A stretch of 64,000 nucleotides of DNA from Pollutimonas sp. M17 (GCF_025836975.1 NZ_CP107548.1:2852001-2916000); one strand, 5' to 3'. Shown: positions 42,554-52,448, counted from the stretch's first letter. Translations and numbers: made by a program. The notes: generated by a model from the sequence alone, not told the origin.

Positions 42554-44101
42554 ATGCAAGCCTGTCCGACCGAGCTGAACTTCGCCGCTCACCTTGTGCA
42601 AATCAATGCCGCCAGGGCGGACAAGCCTGCCTACATCGACGACCGGCGCAGCCTGAGCTATGGCGAACTGGCTGCCGGAATCGCCCGCTTTGCCGGCCTG
42701 TTGCAGAACCTGGGCATCCGGCGCGAAGAGCGCGTTCTGCTGCTGATGCACGATACCGTCGATTGGCCCGTGGCTTTCCTGGGCGCCCTGCACGCCGGGG
42801 TGGTGCCCGTGGCCGTCAACACCCTGCTGACGTCCGACGACTATGCCTATATGCTGCGCCACAGCCGCAGCCAGGCGGTGTTCGTATCGGGAGCGCTGCT
42901 GCCCGTCTTGCAGCAGGCCATGTCCGGCGAGCATGACGTCAAGCACGTCGTGGTGTCGGAAGCGGTCGACGAGCTGCCCGCGGGCGCGCATGAGTTCCAG
43001 CAATTGATGGCGCAAGCCGAAGAGCGGCCCGCCTGTCGCACGGCGGCCGATGAAGTCGCCTTCTGGCTTTATTCCTCGGGTTCGACCGGACAGCCCAAGG
43101 GCGTGATTCATACGCATGCCAACCTGTGGTACACGGCCGAGCTCTATGGGAAGCCCGTGCTGGGCGTCAAGGAAGGCGACACGGTGTTTTCCGCTGCCAA
43201 GCTGTTCTTTGCCTACGGCCTGGGAAATGGGCTGACTTTCCCGCTGTCGGTGGGCGCCACCACGGTCCTGATGGCCGAACGCCCCACGCCCGATGCGGTG
43301 TTCAAGCGCCTGACGCAGCATCGCCCCACCGTATTCTGCGGCGTCCCCACCTTGTACGCCAGCATGCTGGCTTCGCCCGGGCTGCCCGCCCGCGACAGCG
43401 TGGCCCTGCGCATCTGCGCTTCGGCCGGCGAAGCGCTGCCCAAGGACCTGGGCAACCGCTTCCTCCAGCATTTCGGCTGCGACATCCTGGACGGCATCGG
43501 CTCCACCGAGATGCTGCATATTTTCCTGTCCAACCAGCCCGGGCGCATACGCTACGGCACCACCGGCCAGCCGGTGCCCGGCTACGAGGTCGACCTGCGC
43601 GACGAGCATGGCCAGAGCGTTCCCGTGGACACCATCGGCGACCTGTACATCAGGGGCCCCAGCGCCGCCCTGATGTACTGGCACAACCGGTCGAAATCGC
43701 AGGAGACCTTCCAGGGCCACTGGCTGAAAAGCGGCGACAAGTACACCCGCGACGCCGATGGCTACTACACCTACGCCGGGCGCAGCGACGACATGATCAA
43801 GGTCAGCGGCCAGTATGTGTCGCCCATCGAAGTCGAAAACACGCTGGCCCAGCACGACGCCGTGCTGGAGGCCGCGGTCATCGGCGTGGCCGACGGCGAT
43901 GGCCTGATGAAAACCACCGCCTATGTCGTGCTGCGCAACGGCGGGGCGGGCGATTCCGCCATCGAACACGAATTGCAGGCTTACGTAAAACAGCACCTGG
44001 CGCCTTTCAAGTATCCTCGCAGTATTCATTTCATCGACGACCTGCCCAAGACCGCCACCGGAAAGATCCAGCGCTTCCGCCTGCGTCAACTGAACAAATA
44101 G
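42554..44101 (+). CDS. bclA: Benzoate-CoA ligase
   Basis: The 515-residue AMP-forming ligase activates benzoate to benzoyl-CoA, the entry step of the box pathway. Adenylation motifs are FWLYSSGSTGQPKGVIHTH (P-loop), GIGSTEMLHIFLSN, SGDKYTRDADGYYTYAGRSDDMIKVSGQYVSP and the catalytic Lys in DLPKTATGKIQRFRLRQL. The KLFFAYGLGNGLTFPL segment is characteristic of the benzoate-CoA ligase family rather than of acetyl-CoA or fatty-acid ligases. An alpha/beta hydrolase follows after 9 bp. Confidence 0.94.
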   Translation: MQACPTELNFAAHLVQINAARADKPAYIDDRRSLSYGELAAGIARFAGLLQNLGIRREERVLLLMHDTVDWPVAFLGALHAGVVPVAVNTLLTSDDYAYMLRHSRSQAVFVSGALLPVLQQAMSGEHDVKHVVVSEAVDELPAGAHEFQQLMAQAEERPACRTAADEVAFWLYSSGSTGQPKGVIHTHANLWYTAELYGKPVLGVKEGDTVFSAAKLFFAYGLGNGLTFPLSVGATTVLMAERPTPDAVFKRLTQHRPTVFCGVPTLYASMLASPGLPARDSVALRICASAGEALPKDLGNRFLQHFGCDILDGIGSTEMLHIFLSNQPGRIRYGTTGQPVPGYEVDLRDEHGQSVPVDTIGDLYIRGPSAALMYWHNRSKSQETFQGHWLKSGDKYTRDADGYYTYAGRSDDMIKVSGQYVSPIEVENTLAQHDAVLEAAVIGVADGDGLMKTTAYVVLRNGGAGDSAIEHELQAYVKQHLAPFKYPRSIHFIDDLPKTATGKIQRFRLRQLNK

Positions 44102-44110
44102 ACCCGACCC

Positions 44111-44935
44111 ATGAATCAAGCCATCGCCGACCCCGCCATCCAGCTTGTCCCGGTACACGCCATGGGCCGCGACATGACGATCGAATGCCAGTGGATCGCG
44201 CCGGACAAGACCGAAGGCGACCTGCTGGTGTTCCTGCACGAGGGGCTGGGATCGGCATCGATGTGGAAAGACTGGCCCGCCCGGCTCTGTGCGGCCGCCG
44301 GCTGCCGCGGCCTGGTCTTTTCGCGCTATGGATACGGCAACAGCACTCCGCGCCCCCATGATGAAAAGTGGCCCGTCGACTTCATGCACATTCAGGCGCG
44401 GGACGCCCTGCCGGCGCTCTTCCAGGCGCTGGGCATCGACGGCGAGCGCCCCATTCTGTTCGGCCACAGCGACGGCGGCTCCATCGCCCTGCTGTATGCC
44501 GCCATGTATCCGGAACGGGTCAAGGCCATTGCCGTGGCGGCGCCCCACATCTTCGTGGAAGACATCACCATTTCAAATATCGAACAGGCGCGCGTCGCCT
44601 ACCTGACCACCAGCCTGCCGGAAAAGCTGGGGCGCTACCACCAGGATCCCGACTCCGCCTTCTGGGGCTGGAACGACATCTGGCTGAATCCCGGCTTCCG
44701 CGCCTGGAACATCGAGTCCTTCCTGGACAGGATCGCCTGTCCCGTGCTGGCGATACAAGGCGAAGGCGACGAATACGGAACCCTGGACCAGATATACGGC
44801 ATACGGCGCCTGGCCCCGCAAACCGAATTGTGCGTCATTGCGGACTGCGGCCATTCGCCACACCGCGACCAGCCCGACACGGTGATCGGCGCCGTAAGCG
44901 CCTTCATGGGCAAACTCAATTCGCGCCATCCCTGA
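44111..44935 (+). CDS. Alpha/beta hydrolase of the box cluster
   Basis: The 274-residue alpha/beta hydrolase has the nucleophile elbow GHSDGGSIALLYA (Ser in GHSDGG) and an oxyanion segment FLHEGLGSASMWKDW. The acid is likely in AIQGEGDEYGTLDQIYG, with His in IADCGHSPHRDQPDTV. Box clusters in Azoarcus and Burkholderia also carry a hydrolase of this type, suggested to act on lactone or thioester side products. It starts 9 bp after the ligase, so it is cotranscribed. Confidence 0.85.
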   Translation: MNQAIADPAIQLVPVHAMGRDMTIECQWIAPDKTEGDLLVFLHEGLGSASMWKDWPARLCAAAGCRGLVFSRYGYGNSTPRPHDEKWPVDFMHIQARDALPALFQALGIDGERPILFGHSDGGSIALLYAAMYPERVKAIAVAAPHIFVEDITISNIEQARVAYLTTSLPEKLGRYHQDPDSAFWGWNDIWLNPGFRAWNIESFLDRIACPVLAIQGEGDEYGTLDQIYGIRRLAPQTELCVIADCGHSPHRDQPDTVIGAVSAFMGKLNSRHP

Positions 44936-45000
44936 TTTACCGCCACACCGCGCATTGCGCATAATGCAGTCATTTTTATAAAAACCGAAGGAGCAGACAA

Positions 45001-46158
45001 ATGAAACATGTATTCACAGGCGCCGCCATGGCGACCGCGCTCGCCCTGGCCAGCGGCAGTGCCCTGGCCAGCGTCAAAGTGGGCTTCATGCTGCCCTACA
45101 GCGGCACCTACGCCGCCCTGGGCCAGGCCATTGAAAACGGCTTCAAGCTTTATGTGAAGGAGCAAGGCGGCAAGCTGGCCGGCCAGGAGCTGGAATACTT
45201 TCAGGTCGACGACGAATCCAATCCGTCCAAGGGGCCGGACAACGCCAACCGCCTGATCAAGCGCGACCAGGTCGACGTATTGGTCGGCACCGTGCACTCG
45301 GGCGTGGCCATGGCGCTGGCCAAGGCCGCCAAGGATTCCGACACCACGCTGATCATTCCCAATGCCGGCGCCGACGCCATCACCGGGCCGCTGTGCAGCA
45401 AGAACATTTTCCGCACCTCGTTCTCCAACTGGCAGCCCTCGTATGCCATGGGCCCCGTTGCCGCCGAGAAAGGCTACAAGACAGCCGTCACCATTACCTG
45501 GAACTACGCGGCAGGCAAGGAAGCCATCGCCGGCTTCAAGGAATCGTTTGAAAAGCACGGCGGCAAGGTCGTGAAGGAACTGACCCTGCCCTTCCCCAAC
45601 GTCGAATTCCAGCCCCTGCTGACGGAAGTCGCCTCGATCAAGCCCGACGCGGTCTTCACCTTCTTCGCGGGCGGCGGCGCAGTGAAGTTCGTACAGGACT
45701 ATGCGGCCTCGGGCCTGGGCAAGACCGTGCCGCTGCTGAGCAGCGGCTTCATGACGGACGGCACCCTGAAGGCGCAGGGCGAATCGGCCCAGGGCCTGTT
45801 CACCACGCTGCACTATGCCGATGGGCTGAACACGCCGCGCGACAATGCCTTCCGCGAAAACTACTCCAAGAACTACCCCGACATGCAGCCCGACGTCTAT
45901 GCCGTGCAAGGCTATGACGCCGCCCAGCTGCTGGCCGCGGGCCTCGAGGCGGTCAAGGGCGATGTCTCCAAGAAGGAAGCGATGCGCAGCGCCATGAGCA
46001 GCGCCACCATCGACAGCCCGCGCGGCAAGTTCACCCTGTCCAAGGCCAACAACCCCATCCAGGACATCTACCTGCGCCAGGTCAAGGGCGAGCAGAACCT
46101 CAGCCAGGGCGTTGCCATCAAGGCGCTGGCCGATCCGGCCCGCGGCTGCCGCCTGTAA
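45001..46158 (+). CDS. Branched-chain-type ABC transporter substrate-binding protein
   Basis: The 385-residue periplasmic protein has a signal peptide (MKHVFTGAAMATALALASGSALA) cleaved before SVKVGFML. The type I periplasmic-binding fold is shown by FMLPYSGTYAALGQAIENGFKLYV, VDVLVGTVHSGVAMALAKAAK and TVTITWNYAAGKEA-like strands. Its location right after benzoate-CoA ligase suggests benzoate or another aromatic acid as ligand rather than leucine. It heads a five-gene transporter set continuing to 49511. Confidence 0.9.
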   Translation: MKHVFTGAAMATALALASGSALASVKVGFMLPYSGTYAALGQAIENGFKLYVKEQGGKLAGQELEYFQVDDESNPSKGPDNANRLIKRDQVDVLVGTVHSGVAMALAKAAKDSDTTLIIPNAGADAITGPLCSKNIFRTSFSNWQPSYAMGPVAAEKGYKTAVTITWNYAAGKEAIAGFKESFEKHGGKVVKELTLPFPNVEFQPLLTEVASIKPDAVFTFFAGGGAVKFVQDYAASGLGKTVPLLSSGFMTDGTLKAQGESAQGLFTTLHYADGLNTPRDNAFRENYSKNYPDMQPDVYAVQGYDAAQLLAAGLEAVKGDVSKKEAMRSAMSSATIDSPRGKFTLSKANNPIQDIYLRQVKGEQNLSQGVAIKALADPARGCRL

Positions 46159-46171
46159 ACGGAGAGGCTTC

Positions 46172-47053
46172 GTGGACCCGGTCATATTCCTGATCCAATG
46201 CCTGAATGCGGTGCAGTACGGCCTGCTGCTGTTCCTGGTGGCAAGCGGACTGACGCTGATATTCGGCATCATGGGCATCATCAACCTTGCCCATGGCAGC
46301 TTCTATATGATCGGGGCCTACATGGCCTTCGCGCTGCAGCCCGTGGTCGCCCAGTATGCGGGCGGAGGCTTTCTGGTCACCGTCCTGCTCTGCCTGCTGC
46401 TGGCCATCCTTCTCGGCTATTTTCTTGAATGGGCCTTCTTCAGCTTTCTGTACCGCCGCGATCACCTGCAGCAAGTGCTCATGACCTACGGGCTGATCCT
46501 GGTGTTCGAGGAATTGCGCAGCCTGGCCGTTGGAAACGACGTGCACGGCGTCTCGCCGCCGGCCTGGCTGGCGGGCTCGATCGCGTTGGGCGACGTCATG
46601 ACCTATCCGGTCTACCGGCTGTTCATCTCCATTGTCTGTCTGGTGGTCGCCGGCCTGCTGTACTGGGTGCTGGGCCGCACGCGGCTGGGCATGATGATAC
46701 GCGCGGGCGCCAGCAACCGGGAGATGATCAGTTCCCTGGGCATAGACATCAACCGCCTGTACCGCATCGTGTTCGCCATCGGGGTCGCTCTGGCGGCACT
46801 GGCCGGCGCCATCGCCGCGCCGGTCTCGTCGGTCTACCCGGGCATGGGCAACAGCGTGCTCATCATCTGCTTCGTCGTAGTGGTCATCGGCGGCATCGGC
46901 TCCATCAAGGGCGCCTTCCTGGCCGCCATGCTGGTGGGCTTCGTCGATACCTTCGGGCAGGTCTTCTTCCCCAGCATCGCCGGCGTGCTGGTGTACGTTC
47001 TGATGGCGGGCATTCTTCTTTTCAGGCCCGAAGGGCTGTTCAAACAAGGCTGA
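46172..47053 (+). CDS. LivH-type ABC transporter permease
   Basis: The 293-residue inner-membrane protein has about eight helices. The GTG start at 46172 has GGAGAGG upstream. It has LivH motifs (LTLIFGIMGIINLAHGSFYMIGAYMAF, RAGASNREMISSLGI for the ATPase contact, VVVIGGIGSIKGAFLAAMLVG). It follows the binding protein by 13 bp and precedes the LivM-type permease by 3 bp, forming the heterodimeric channel. Confidence 0.92.
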   Translation: MDPVIFLIQCLNAVQYGLLLFLVASGLTLIFGIMGIINLAHGSFYMIGAYMAFALQPVVAQYAGGGFLVTVLLCLLLAILLGYFLEWAFFSFLYRRDHLQQVLMTYGLILVFEELRSLAVGNDVHGVSPPAWLAGSIALGDVMTYPVYRLFISIVCLVVAGLLYWVLGRTRLGMMIRAGASNREMISSLGIDINRLYRIVFAIGVALAALAGAIAAPVSSVYPGMGNSVLIICFVVVVIGGIGSIKGAFLAAMLVGFVDTFGQVFFPSIAGVLVYVLMAGILLFRPEGLFKQG

Positions 47054-47056
47054 TTC

Positions 47057-48058
47057 ATGCAAGCTACCTTGCGCTCTTTTTGCATGGCCGGGCTGCTGTG
47101 CCTGTTCGCCCTGTTTCCGCTGGTCGCCAATGATTATTACATCAGCCTGGCGATCAAGATCATGATTTACTCCATCTTTGCGCTCAGCCTGCAATTGCTG
47201 GTGGGCGGCGCGGGCCTGGTCAGCCTGGGCCATGCCGCATTCTTCGGCATCGCGGCCTACGCCACCACGCTGCTTTCCCCCGAATCGGGGCCGGGCAACC
47301 TGCTGTGGCTGTTGCCGGCCGCCATGATCTGCGCGCTGGCGTATGCGCTGTTGACGGGCGCCCTGGCGCTTCGCACCCGCGGCGTCTACTTCATCATGGT
47401 GACGCTGGCCTTCTCGCAAATGGCCTATTACGTCTTCCACGATACCGACGTGGGCGGCGGCAGCGACGGGATCTACCTGTACTTCAGGCCCGAACTGCGG
47501 CTGGGCGATAGCGTGCTGCTGAATGTCGACAGCCCGTACAGCTTCTTCCTCTTCACCCTGGCCTGCCTGGTTCTGGTCTGGGCCTTCCTGGCCATGCTGA
47601 TGCGCTCGCGCTTCGGCGCGGCGCTGACCGGCATCCGCGTGAATGAACAGCGCATGCGCAGCGCCGGATACTCCACCTTCAATTACAAGCTGGTGGCCTA
47701 TGCCCTGGCCGGCGCGCTGGCCGGCGTCAGCGGCCTGCTGTACGCCGCCAAAGACGGCTTCGTCAACCCCGAACTGCTTGCCTGGGAACAATCGGGCCTG
47801 GTGCTGCTCATGGTGATCCTGGGCGGCAGCGGCCGCCTATGGGGCGCCATCCTGGGCGCGGTCGGCCTGACGCTGCTGCAAGAAGCCTTCCAATCCCAGG
47901 CCCTGTTCGGCGACTGGTCGGCCCACTGGCATCTGACCTTCGGCCTGTCCATCATCGCGCTGGTGGCCCTCATGCCCAACGGCCTGATCGGCATGCAGGC
48001 GCAATGGCGCGGCCGTCCGCGACGGGCCTCCGCCCCTTCTCCCAGGACGAAATCATGA
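47057..48058 (+). CDS. LivM-type ABC transporter permease
   Basis: The 333-residue membrane protein has about ten hydrophobic segments. AGLVSLGHAAFFGIAAYATTLL is the LivM signature. ALTGIRVNEQRMRSAGYSTFNYKLVAYALAGALAGVSGLLYA and MVILGGSGRLWGAILGAVGLTLLQE provide the ATPase contact and the C-terminal helices. Its stop overlaps the ATG of the LivG gene (ATGA, 48055-48058), indicating coupled translation. Confidence 0.92.
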   Translation: MQATLRSFCMAGLLCLFALFPLVANDYYISLAIKIMIYSIFALSLQLLVGGAGLVSLGHAAFFGIAAYATTLLSPESGPGNLLWLLPAAMICALAYALLTGALALRTRGVYFIMVTLAFSQMAYYVFHDTDVGGGSDGIYLYFRPELRLGDSVLLNVDSPYSFFLFTLACLVLVWAFLAMLMRSRFGAALTGIRVNEQRMRSAGYSTFNYKLVAYALAGALAGVSGLLYAAKDGFVNPELLAWEQSGLVLLMVILGGSGRLWGAILGAVGLTLLQEAFQSQALFGDWSAHWHLTFGLSIIALVALMPNGLIGMQAQWRGRPRRASAPSPRTKS

Positions 48059-48804
48059 CAGACGTGCTCCTGTCGGCCAGAAACATAAGCCGCCGCTTTC
48101 GCGGACTGACCGCCCTCGACCAGGTCTCGCTGTCCCTGGCGCGCGGCACCGTGCATGCCGTCATCGGCACGAATGGCGCCGGAAAATCCACCCTGGTCAG
48201 CGTGCTGGCCGGCGAGCTGGCGCCCAACGAAGGCAGCATCTTCCTGCATCGCCAGGAAGTCACGTCCTGGCCGCAGCCGCGCCGCGCCCGCGCGGGCCTG
48301 GGACGCAGCTATCAGCGCACCACCATTTTCCCGTCGCTCACGGTGCATGAGAACTGCCGCCTTGCCGCGCAAGCCAGGCATCAGGCCTTCTGGAACTGGG
48401 CCTCCCCGGCCAGCGGCTGCCGGCTCAGCAATGAAGCGGCCGATCAGGCCATTTCGCTGGCGGGCCTGGAGCATGACGCGCGCCAGGTGGCCGGATTGCT
48501 GTCGCATGGCCGCAAGCGCCAGCTCGAGATCGCCATGAGCCTGGCCACCGCGCCCAGCGTGCTGCTGCTGGACGAGCCGCTGGCCGGCATGGGCCCGGAG
48601 GAAACCGAAAGAATGCTGGACCTGCTGGCATCGCTGAAAGCCGGGCATGCCGTCCTGCTGGTCGAGCACGACATGGATGCGGTCTTCAGGGTGGCCGACG
48701 AGATCACCGTCATGGTCAATGGAAAAGTCATCGCCCATGGGGCGCCGCAGGCCATACGCGACAATCCCGATGTGCAGGCGGCCTACCTGGGAGACGGCGA
48801 ATGA
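48055..48804 (+). CDS. LivG-type ABC transporter ATPase
   Basis: The 249-residue cytosolic ATPase has Walker A GTNGAGKST (about 38-46), the LivG signature LSHGRKRQLEIAMSL in place of LSGGQ, Walker B SVLLLDEPLAGMGPEET and the His switch LVEHDMDAVF. It powers aromatic-acid import with the LivF partner. It overlaps both neighbours by 4 bp (ATGA). Confidence 0.93.
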   Translation: MTDVLLSARNISRRFRGLTALDQVSLSLARGTVHAVIGTNGAGKSTLVSVLAGELAPNEGSIFLHRQEVTSWPQPRRARAGLGRSYQRTTIFPSLTVHENCRLAAQARHQAFWNWASPASGCRLSNEAADQAISLAGLEHDARQVAGLLSHGRKRQLEIAMSLATAPSVLLLDEPLAGMGPEETERMLDLLASLKAGHAVLLVEHDMDAVFRVADEITVMVNGKVIAHGAPQAIRDNPDVQAAYLGDGE

Positions 48805-49511
48805 GCCCCCTGATCATGGCCGATGCGGTGCATGCGCATTATGGCGAAAGCCATGTCCTGCAGGGCGTCAGCCTGCGTATCGGAGCCGGTGAATCGATCG
48901 GCCTGCTCGGGCGCAACGGCATGGGAAAAAGCACCCTGATACGGACCATCATGGGACACGTTCCGGCGACCGGCGGCACCATTACCGTACGCGGCAGGGA
49001 CTGCACGCGTTCGGCGCCCCACCAGGTGTCGCGCCTGGGCGTGGCCTATGTGCCGGAAGGCCGGGGAATATTCCCCAACCTGAATGTGCGCGAGAACCTG
49101 CAGGTGGCCGCCCGCCGCGGTTACGACGGCCGGAACGACTGGACCTACGAACGGGTGCTGGATACCTTTCCCCGCCTGTCCGAGCGCCTGGATCATGGCG
49201 GGCAGCAGTTATCGGGGGGCGAGCAGCAGATGCTGGCCATCGGCCGCGCCCTCATGACCAATCCCGATGTGCTGATCCTGGACGAAGCCACCGAGGGGCT
49301 GGCGCCGCTGATCATTGCCGAGATCTGGCGCATCATCGCGGCCGTGCGCGGAACCGGCATGTCGACCCTGATCGTGGACCGGAACTACCGCAAGGTGCTG
49401 GCCCACACGGACCGCTGCGTGGTGCTGGAAAAAGGCTGCCTGGTCGAGGCGCAGGACAGCGCCGCCCTGGCCGAGCGTCCCGAAACACTTATGCGCTATC
49501 TGGGTGTTTAA
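48801..49511 (+). CDS. LivF-type ABC transporter ATPase
   Basis: The 236-residue second ATPase has Walker A GRNGMGKST, AYVPEGRGIFPNLNVREN (Q-loop region), signature LSGGEQQMLAIGRAL, Walker B VLILDEATEGL and IVDRNYRKVL at the switch position. The usual His of the switch is replaced by Arg-Asn, which is common in LivF proteins. It is the last gene of the plus-strand box/uptake unit. No clear terminator follows before the convergent Sua5 gene (83 bp). Confidence 0.92.
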   Translation: MSPLIMADAVHAHYGESHVLQGVSLRIGAGESIGLLGRNGMGKSTLIRTIMGHVPATGGTITVRGRDCTRSAPHQVSRLGVAYVPEGRGIFPNLNVRENLQVAARRGYDGRNDWTYERVLDTFPRLSERLDHGGQQLSGGEQQMLAIGRALMTNPDVLILDEATEGLAPLIIAEIWRIIAAVRGTGMSTLIVDRNYRKVLAHTDRCVVLEKGCLVEAQDSAALAERPETLMRYLGV

Positions 49512-49594
49512 GGCCCCGTCCATGTTGCCTGCATCGCCAGCCCGTTGCCGGCCGGCGCAGCGTCCGTTTCAGCGCTGACAGGCCCCAGTCCGCG

Positions 49595-50632
49595 TTACGA
49601 CGGCTCGAAGGCCGCGGCCGCGCGGCCTATGCGGTCATTCACCGCCTGCCAGGCAATGCCGCGTGGCGGCCGTTCCATCAGGATGCGGGCATAGCCCTGC
49701 TGGTCCAGGCGGCGCAGCAGGGAATAGAGTTCGCGGGCATACGCAGCGGGATCGTCCGGGCACTCCAGCCAGTCCACCTGCTCCATAGCGGGTCCCGCAT
49801 GGCCCGGAAACACCACGGCCGCCGTGCGTCCCGAGACGGGTTCGGCCGCGGCTTCCAGCAGGCGGTCCAGCGCTTGCAGCAGCAAGGGCGTGCGAGGCGC
49901 GTAGTGCGCCTTGAGCGAGCCCGAGACCTGCGGCGCCGCCGCATCCGGCCGGGCCGGCTCCACGCCCAGCACCTCGGCGATCTGCGCGGCCGATATATGG
50001 CCGGGACGCAGCAGCACCGGACCGATACCCTGACCGGTGCGCGACACATCGACGATGGTGGATTCGATGCCCACCTGCGCGGGCCCGCCTTCCAGCACCA
50101 TCAGATCGGCCGGCCCCAGATCGGGAAATTCCGAATGCACATGGGCGGCATGGGTGGGCGATACCTGACCGAACTTGTTGGCCGACGGCGCCGCGACGCC
50201 GCCTTGTCCGTTGGCCTTCAAACGCGCGAATTCCCTTAGCAGCGCCTGCGCCACCGGATGCGACGGACAGCGCAGCCCCACGCTGTCCTGCCCGCCGCTG
50301 ACGGCGGCGGGGATATGGGCGGCCCGTGGAAGAATGAGCGTCAGCGGTCCGGGCCAGAATGCCTGGATCAGGGCGCGCCCCTGAGCGGGTATCGACGCCG
50401 CCCAGTAGCCGATATCGGCTTCGGGCGCCACGTGGACGATGACCGGGTGATTCGAAGGCCGGCCCTTGGCCCGATAGATGCGGGCGATGGCCTCGGGGTT
50501 CTCGGCGTCGGCGCCCAGGCCATAGACAGTCTCGGTGGGAAAGGCCACCAGACCTCCGGCCGCGAGGCGCTGCGCGGCCTCGGCCAGGAGCAGGGTCGTA
50601 TCGGACGGCACCGGCATGGCTGGCGTGCTCAT
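49595..50632 (-). CDS. L-threonylcarbamoyladenylate synthase (Sua5/YwlC type)
   Basis: It makes threonylcarbamoyl-AMP for the t6A37 modification of tRNAs. The 345-residue protein is the two-domain Sua5 form rather than short TsaC. The N-terminal YrdC domain contains [38 protein letters not shown] and the [10 protein letters not shown] and [14 protein letters not shown] segments. The C-terminal Sua5 domain (about 210-345) starts after the [14 protein letters not shown] linker, which closes the active site. Its ATG overlaps the purK stop (ATGA), so translation is coupled. Confidence 0.93.
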   Translation of the reverse strand: MSTPAMPVPSDTTLLLAEAAQRLAAGGLVAFPTETVYGLGADAENPEAIARIYRAKGRPSNHPVIVHVAPEADIGYWAASIPAQGRALIQAFWPGPLTLILPRAAHIPAAVSGGQDSVGLRCPSHPVAQALLREFARLKANGQGGVAAPSANKFGQVSPTHAAHVHSEFPDLGPADLMVLEGGPAQVGIESTIVDVSRTGQGIGPVLLRPGHISAAQIAEVLGVEPARPDAAAPQVSGSLKAHYAPRTPLLLQALDRLLEAAAEPVSGRTAAVVFPGHAGPAMEQVDWLECPDDPAAYARELYSLLRRLDQQGYARILMERPPRGIAWQAVNDRIGRAAAAFEPS

Positions 50633-51813
50633 GCCTGGAATTCTATGCCCAGTATGTGCGCCACCTGCGCCGCGGCCTCGCGGGCCTGCTCCAGCGTCTG
50701 GCCCAGCACATTCACATGCCCCATCTTGCGCCCCCGCCGCGCTTCCGCCTTGCCGTACAGATGCAGTTTGGCGCCGGGCACCGCAAGCACCCGGGCCCAA
50801 TCCGGTTCGCGCTTTTCGCCGCTGGTCGGGTCGAACCAGACATCGCCCAGGATGTTCAGCATGACGACCGGGGACAGGCAGCGGGTATCGCCCAAAGGCA
50901 AGCCCGCCATGGCCCGGACCTGCTGCTCGAACTGACTGGTGACGCAGGCGTTCATGGTGTAGTGCCCGCTGTTGTGGGGGCGCGGCGCGATTTCGTTGGC
51001 CACCAGGCTGCCGTCGTTCAGCACGAAGAATTCCACGCACATGACGCCCACGTAGTCCAGCGCCTGGGCGATGCGCTGCGCCGCCTCGGCCGCCATGGCC
51101 GCAAGTTCCGGAGCCAGCAGCGAGGCATCGACCGTCGAGATCGCCAGAATGCCCTCGCGGTGCTCGTTCTGCGCCGAGGGGTACAGCACAGTCCGTCCGT
51201 CGGCCCCGCGCGCCATGACCACCGACAATTCGCCGGCCAAAGGCAGCATGGCTTCCAGCACGCATTCGGCTTGCTTGAACTGCGCGAATGCCGCCTGTGC
51301 TTCCTCGCGGCTCTTGACGCGCGCCTGTCCCTTGCCGTCGTAACCCAGGCGGGCGACTTTGAGTATGCCCGGGAACAGCTCATCCGGCGCCGCGGCGATG
51401 TCCTCCGCCCCGTGTATGGGCGCATAAGGAGCAACGGGCACGCCCGCGCCCTCGATGAAGGCCTTTTCCCGTATGCGGTCCTGGACCACGGCCACCGCAT
51501 CGCCCGAAGGGCGTACGGCCGAGCGCAGGGCGAGGGTGCGCAGGCTTTGTGCAGGCACGTTCTCGAACTCGGTGGTGACGGCCTTGCAGCGGGCGGACAG
51601 TTGCTCCAGTCCCGCGCTGTCTTCATAGCCGGCCCGGATGTGCAGCTCGGCCACCGCGCCGGCGGGGCTGTGCTCGTCCGGGTCCAGCACCGCCACTTTG
51701 TAGCCCAGGCTTTGCGCCGCATGGCAGAACATGCGCCCCAGCTGCCCTCCTCCTATCATGCCCAGCCAGTCTCCCGGCAGGATGGCGGCAAAGGAATCGG
51801 AAGCGTCGTTCAT
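50629..51813 (-). CDS. purK: N5-carboxyaminoimidazole ribonucleotide synthase PurK
   Basis: PurK uses ATP and bicarbonate to carboxylate AIR to N5-CAIR in purine synthesis. It is a 394-residue ATP-grasp protein. [33 protein letters not shown] is the N-terminal nucleotide fold, [11 protein letters not shown] follows, [15 protein letters not shown] lies in the ATP-grasp domain, and [26 protein letters not shown] completes the metal and substrate site. purE precedes it by 61 bp, so purE-purK-Sua5 reads as one operon. Confidence 0.96.
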   Translation of the reverse strand: MNDASDSFAAILPGDWLGMIGGGQLGRMFCHAAQSLGYKVAVLDPDEHSPAGAVAELHIRAGYEDSAGLEQLSARCKAVTTEFENVPAQSLRTLALRSAVRPSGDAVAVVQDRIREKAFIEGAGVPVAPYAPIHGAEDIAAAPDELFPGILKVARLGYDGKGQARVKSREEAQAAFAQFKQAECVLEAMLPLAGELSVVMARGADGRTVLYPSAQNEHREGILAISTVDASLLAPELAAMAAEAAQRIAQALDYVGVMCVEFFVLNDGSLVANEIAPRPHNSGHYTMNACVTSQFEQQVRAMAGLPLGDTRCLSPVVMLNILGDVWFDPTSGEKREPDWARVLAVPGAKLHLYGKAEARRGRKMGHVNVLGQTLEQAREAAAQVAHILGIEFQA

Positions 51814-51874
51814 GGGTGGGAACCTGTCGTCAAAAGGCGAAAAGAGGATAGCGGAAATCGAACTGTGCGGGCCG

Positions 51875-52417
51875 CTACATGGTTACGTGAGGAGGAACGA
51901 CCATGGCCCTGGCCGCCTCGGTCTGCCGCGCGCGAAACGCCATCAACCTCTGCTGCAGGGCCGGGTCGGTCGTGGCCAGGCAGGCCACGGCATGCAGGGC
52001 CGCATTGGCCGCGCCCGCTTCGCCGATGGCGAAGGTGGCCACCGGCACCCCTTTGGGCATCTGCACGATGGACAGCAGGGAGTCTTCGCCACGCAGGTAT
52101 TTGGACGGCACCGGCACGCCGAACACCGGCACCGGAGTCAGCGCCGCCATCATGCCCGGCAGGTGCGCCGCGCCGCCGGCGCCCGCAATGATCGCGCGCA
52201 GGCCGCGGCCGGCCGCCTGTGCGCCGTAGTCCACCATGTCGAGCGGCATGCGATGCGCCGATACGACGCGCATCTCGTGGGCGATGCCGAATTCCTCCAG
52301 CATGGCGGCCGCATGCTTCATGACGTCCCAGTCGCTGGACGAGCCCATGATGATGCCCACCACCGGCGCCGCGCCGTCGTTGCCCTGTTTCGGATCGGTC
52401 ATGTGAAATTCAGCCAT
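51875..52417 (-). CDS. purE: N5-carboxyaminoimidazole ribonucleotide mutase PurE
   Basis: PurE moves the carboxylate of N5-CAIR to C4. It has about 180 residues from MAEFHMTDP; a start five codons later (MTDPKQG, 52402) is equally credible. Class I motifs are [37 protein letters not shown] (catalytic His), [13 protein letters not shown] and [25 protein letters not shown] hairpin (52426-52448) lies immediately upstream of the start, between purC and purE. Confidence 0.95.
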   Translation of the reverse strand: MAEFHMTDPKQGNDGAAPVVGIIMGSSSDWDVMKHAAAMLEEFGIAHEMRVVSAHRMPLDMVDYGAQAAGRGLRAIIAGAGGAAHLPGMMAALTPVPVFGVPVPSKYLRGEDSLLSIVQMPKGVPVATFAIGEAGAANAALHAVACLATTDPALQQRLMAFRARQTEAARAMVVPPHVTM

Positions 52418-52425
52418 ATAAATGC

Positions 52426-52448
52426 AAAGAGTCCCCAATGGACTCTTT
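52426..52448 (-). terminator. Hairpin between purC and purE
   Basis: AAAGAGTC and GACTCTTT form an 8-bp stem with a 7-nt loop. It lies 33 bp past the purC stop and ends 8 bp before the first purE start codon. Without a real U-run it may act as a weak terminator, processing site or translation control element. Confidence 0.5.

Noticed and set aside
41969-44548. Minus-strand frame opposite the benzoate-CoA ligase region
   Set aside because: Gly/His/Gln-rich shadow; the plus strand has three recognised genes with proper spacing.
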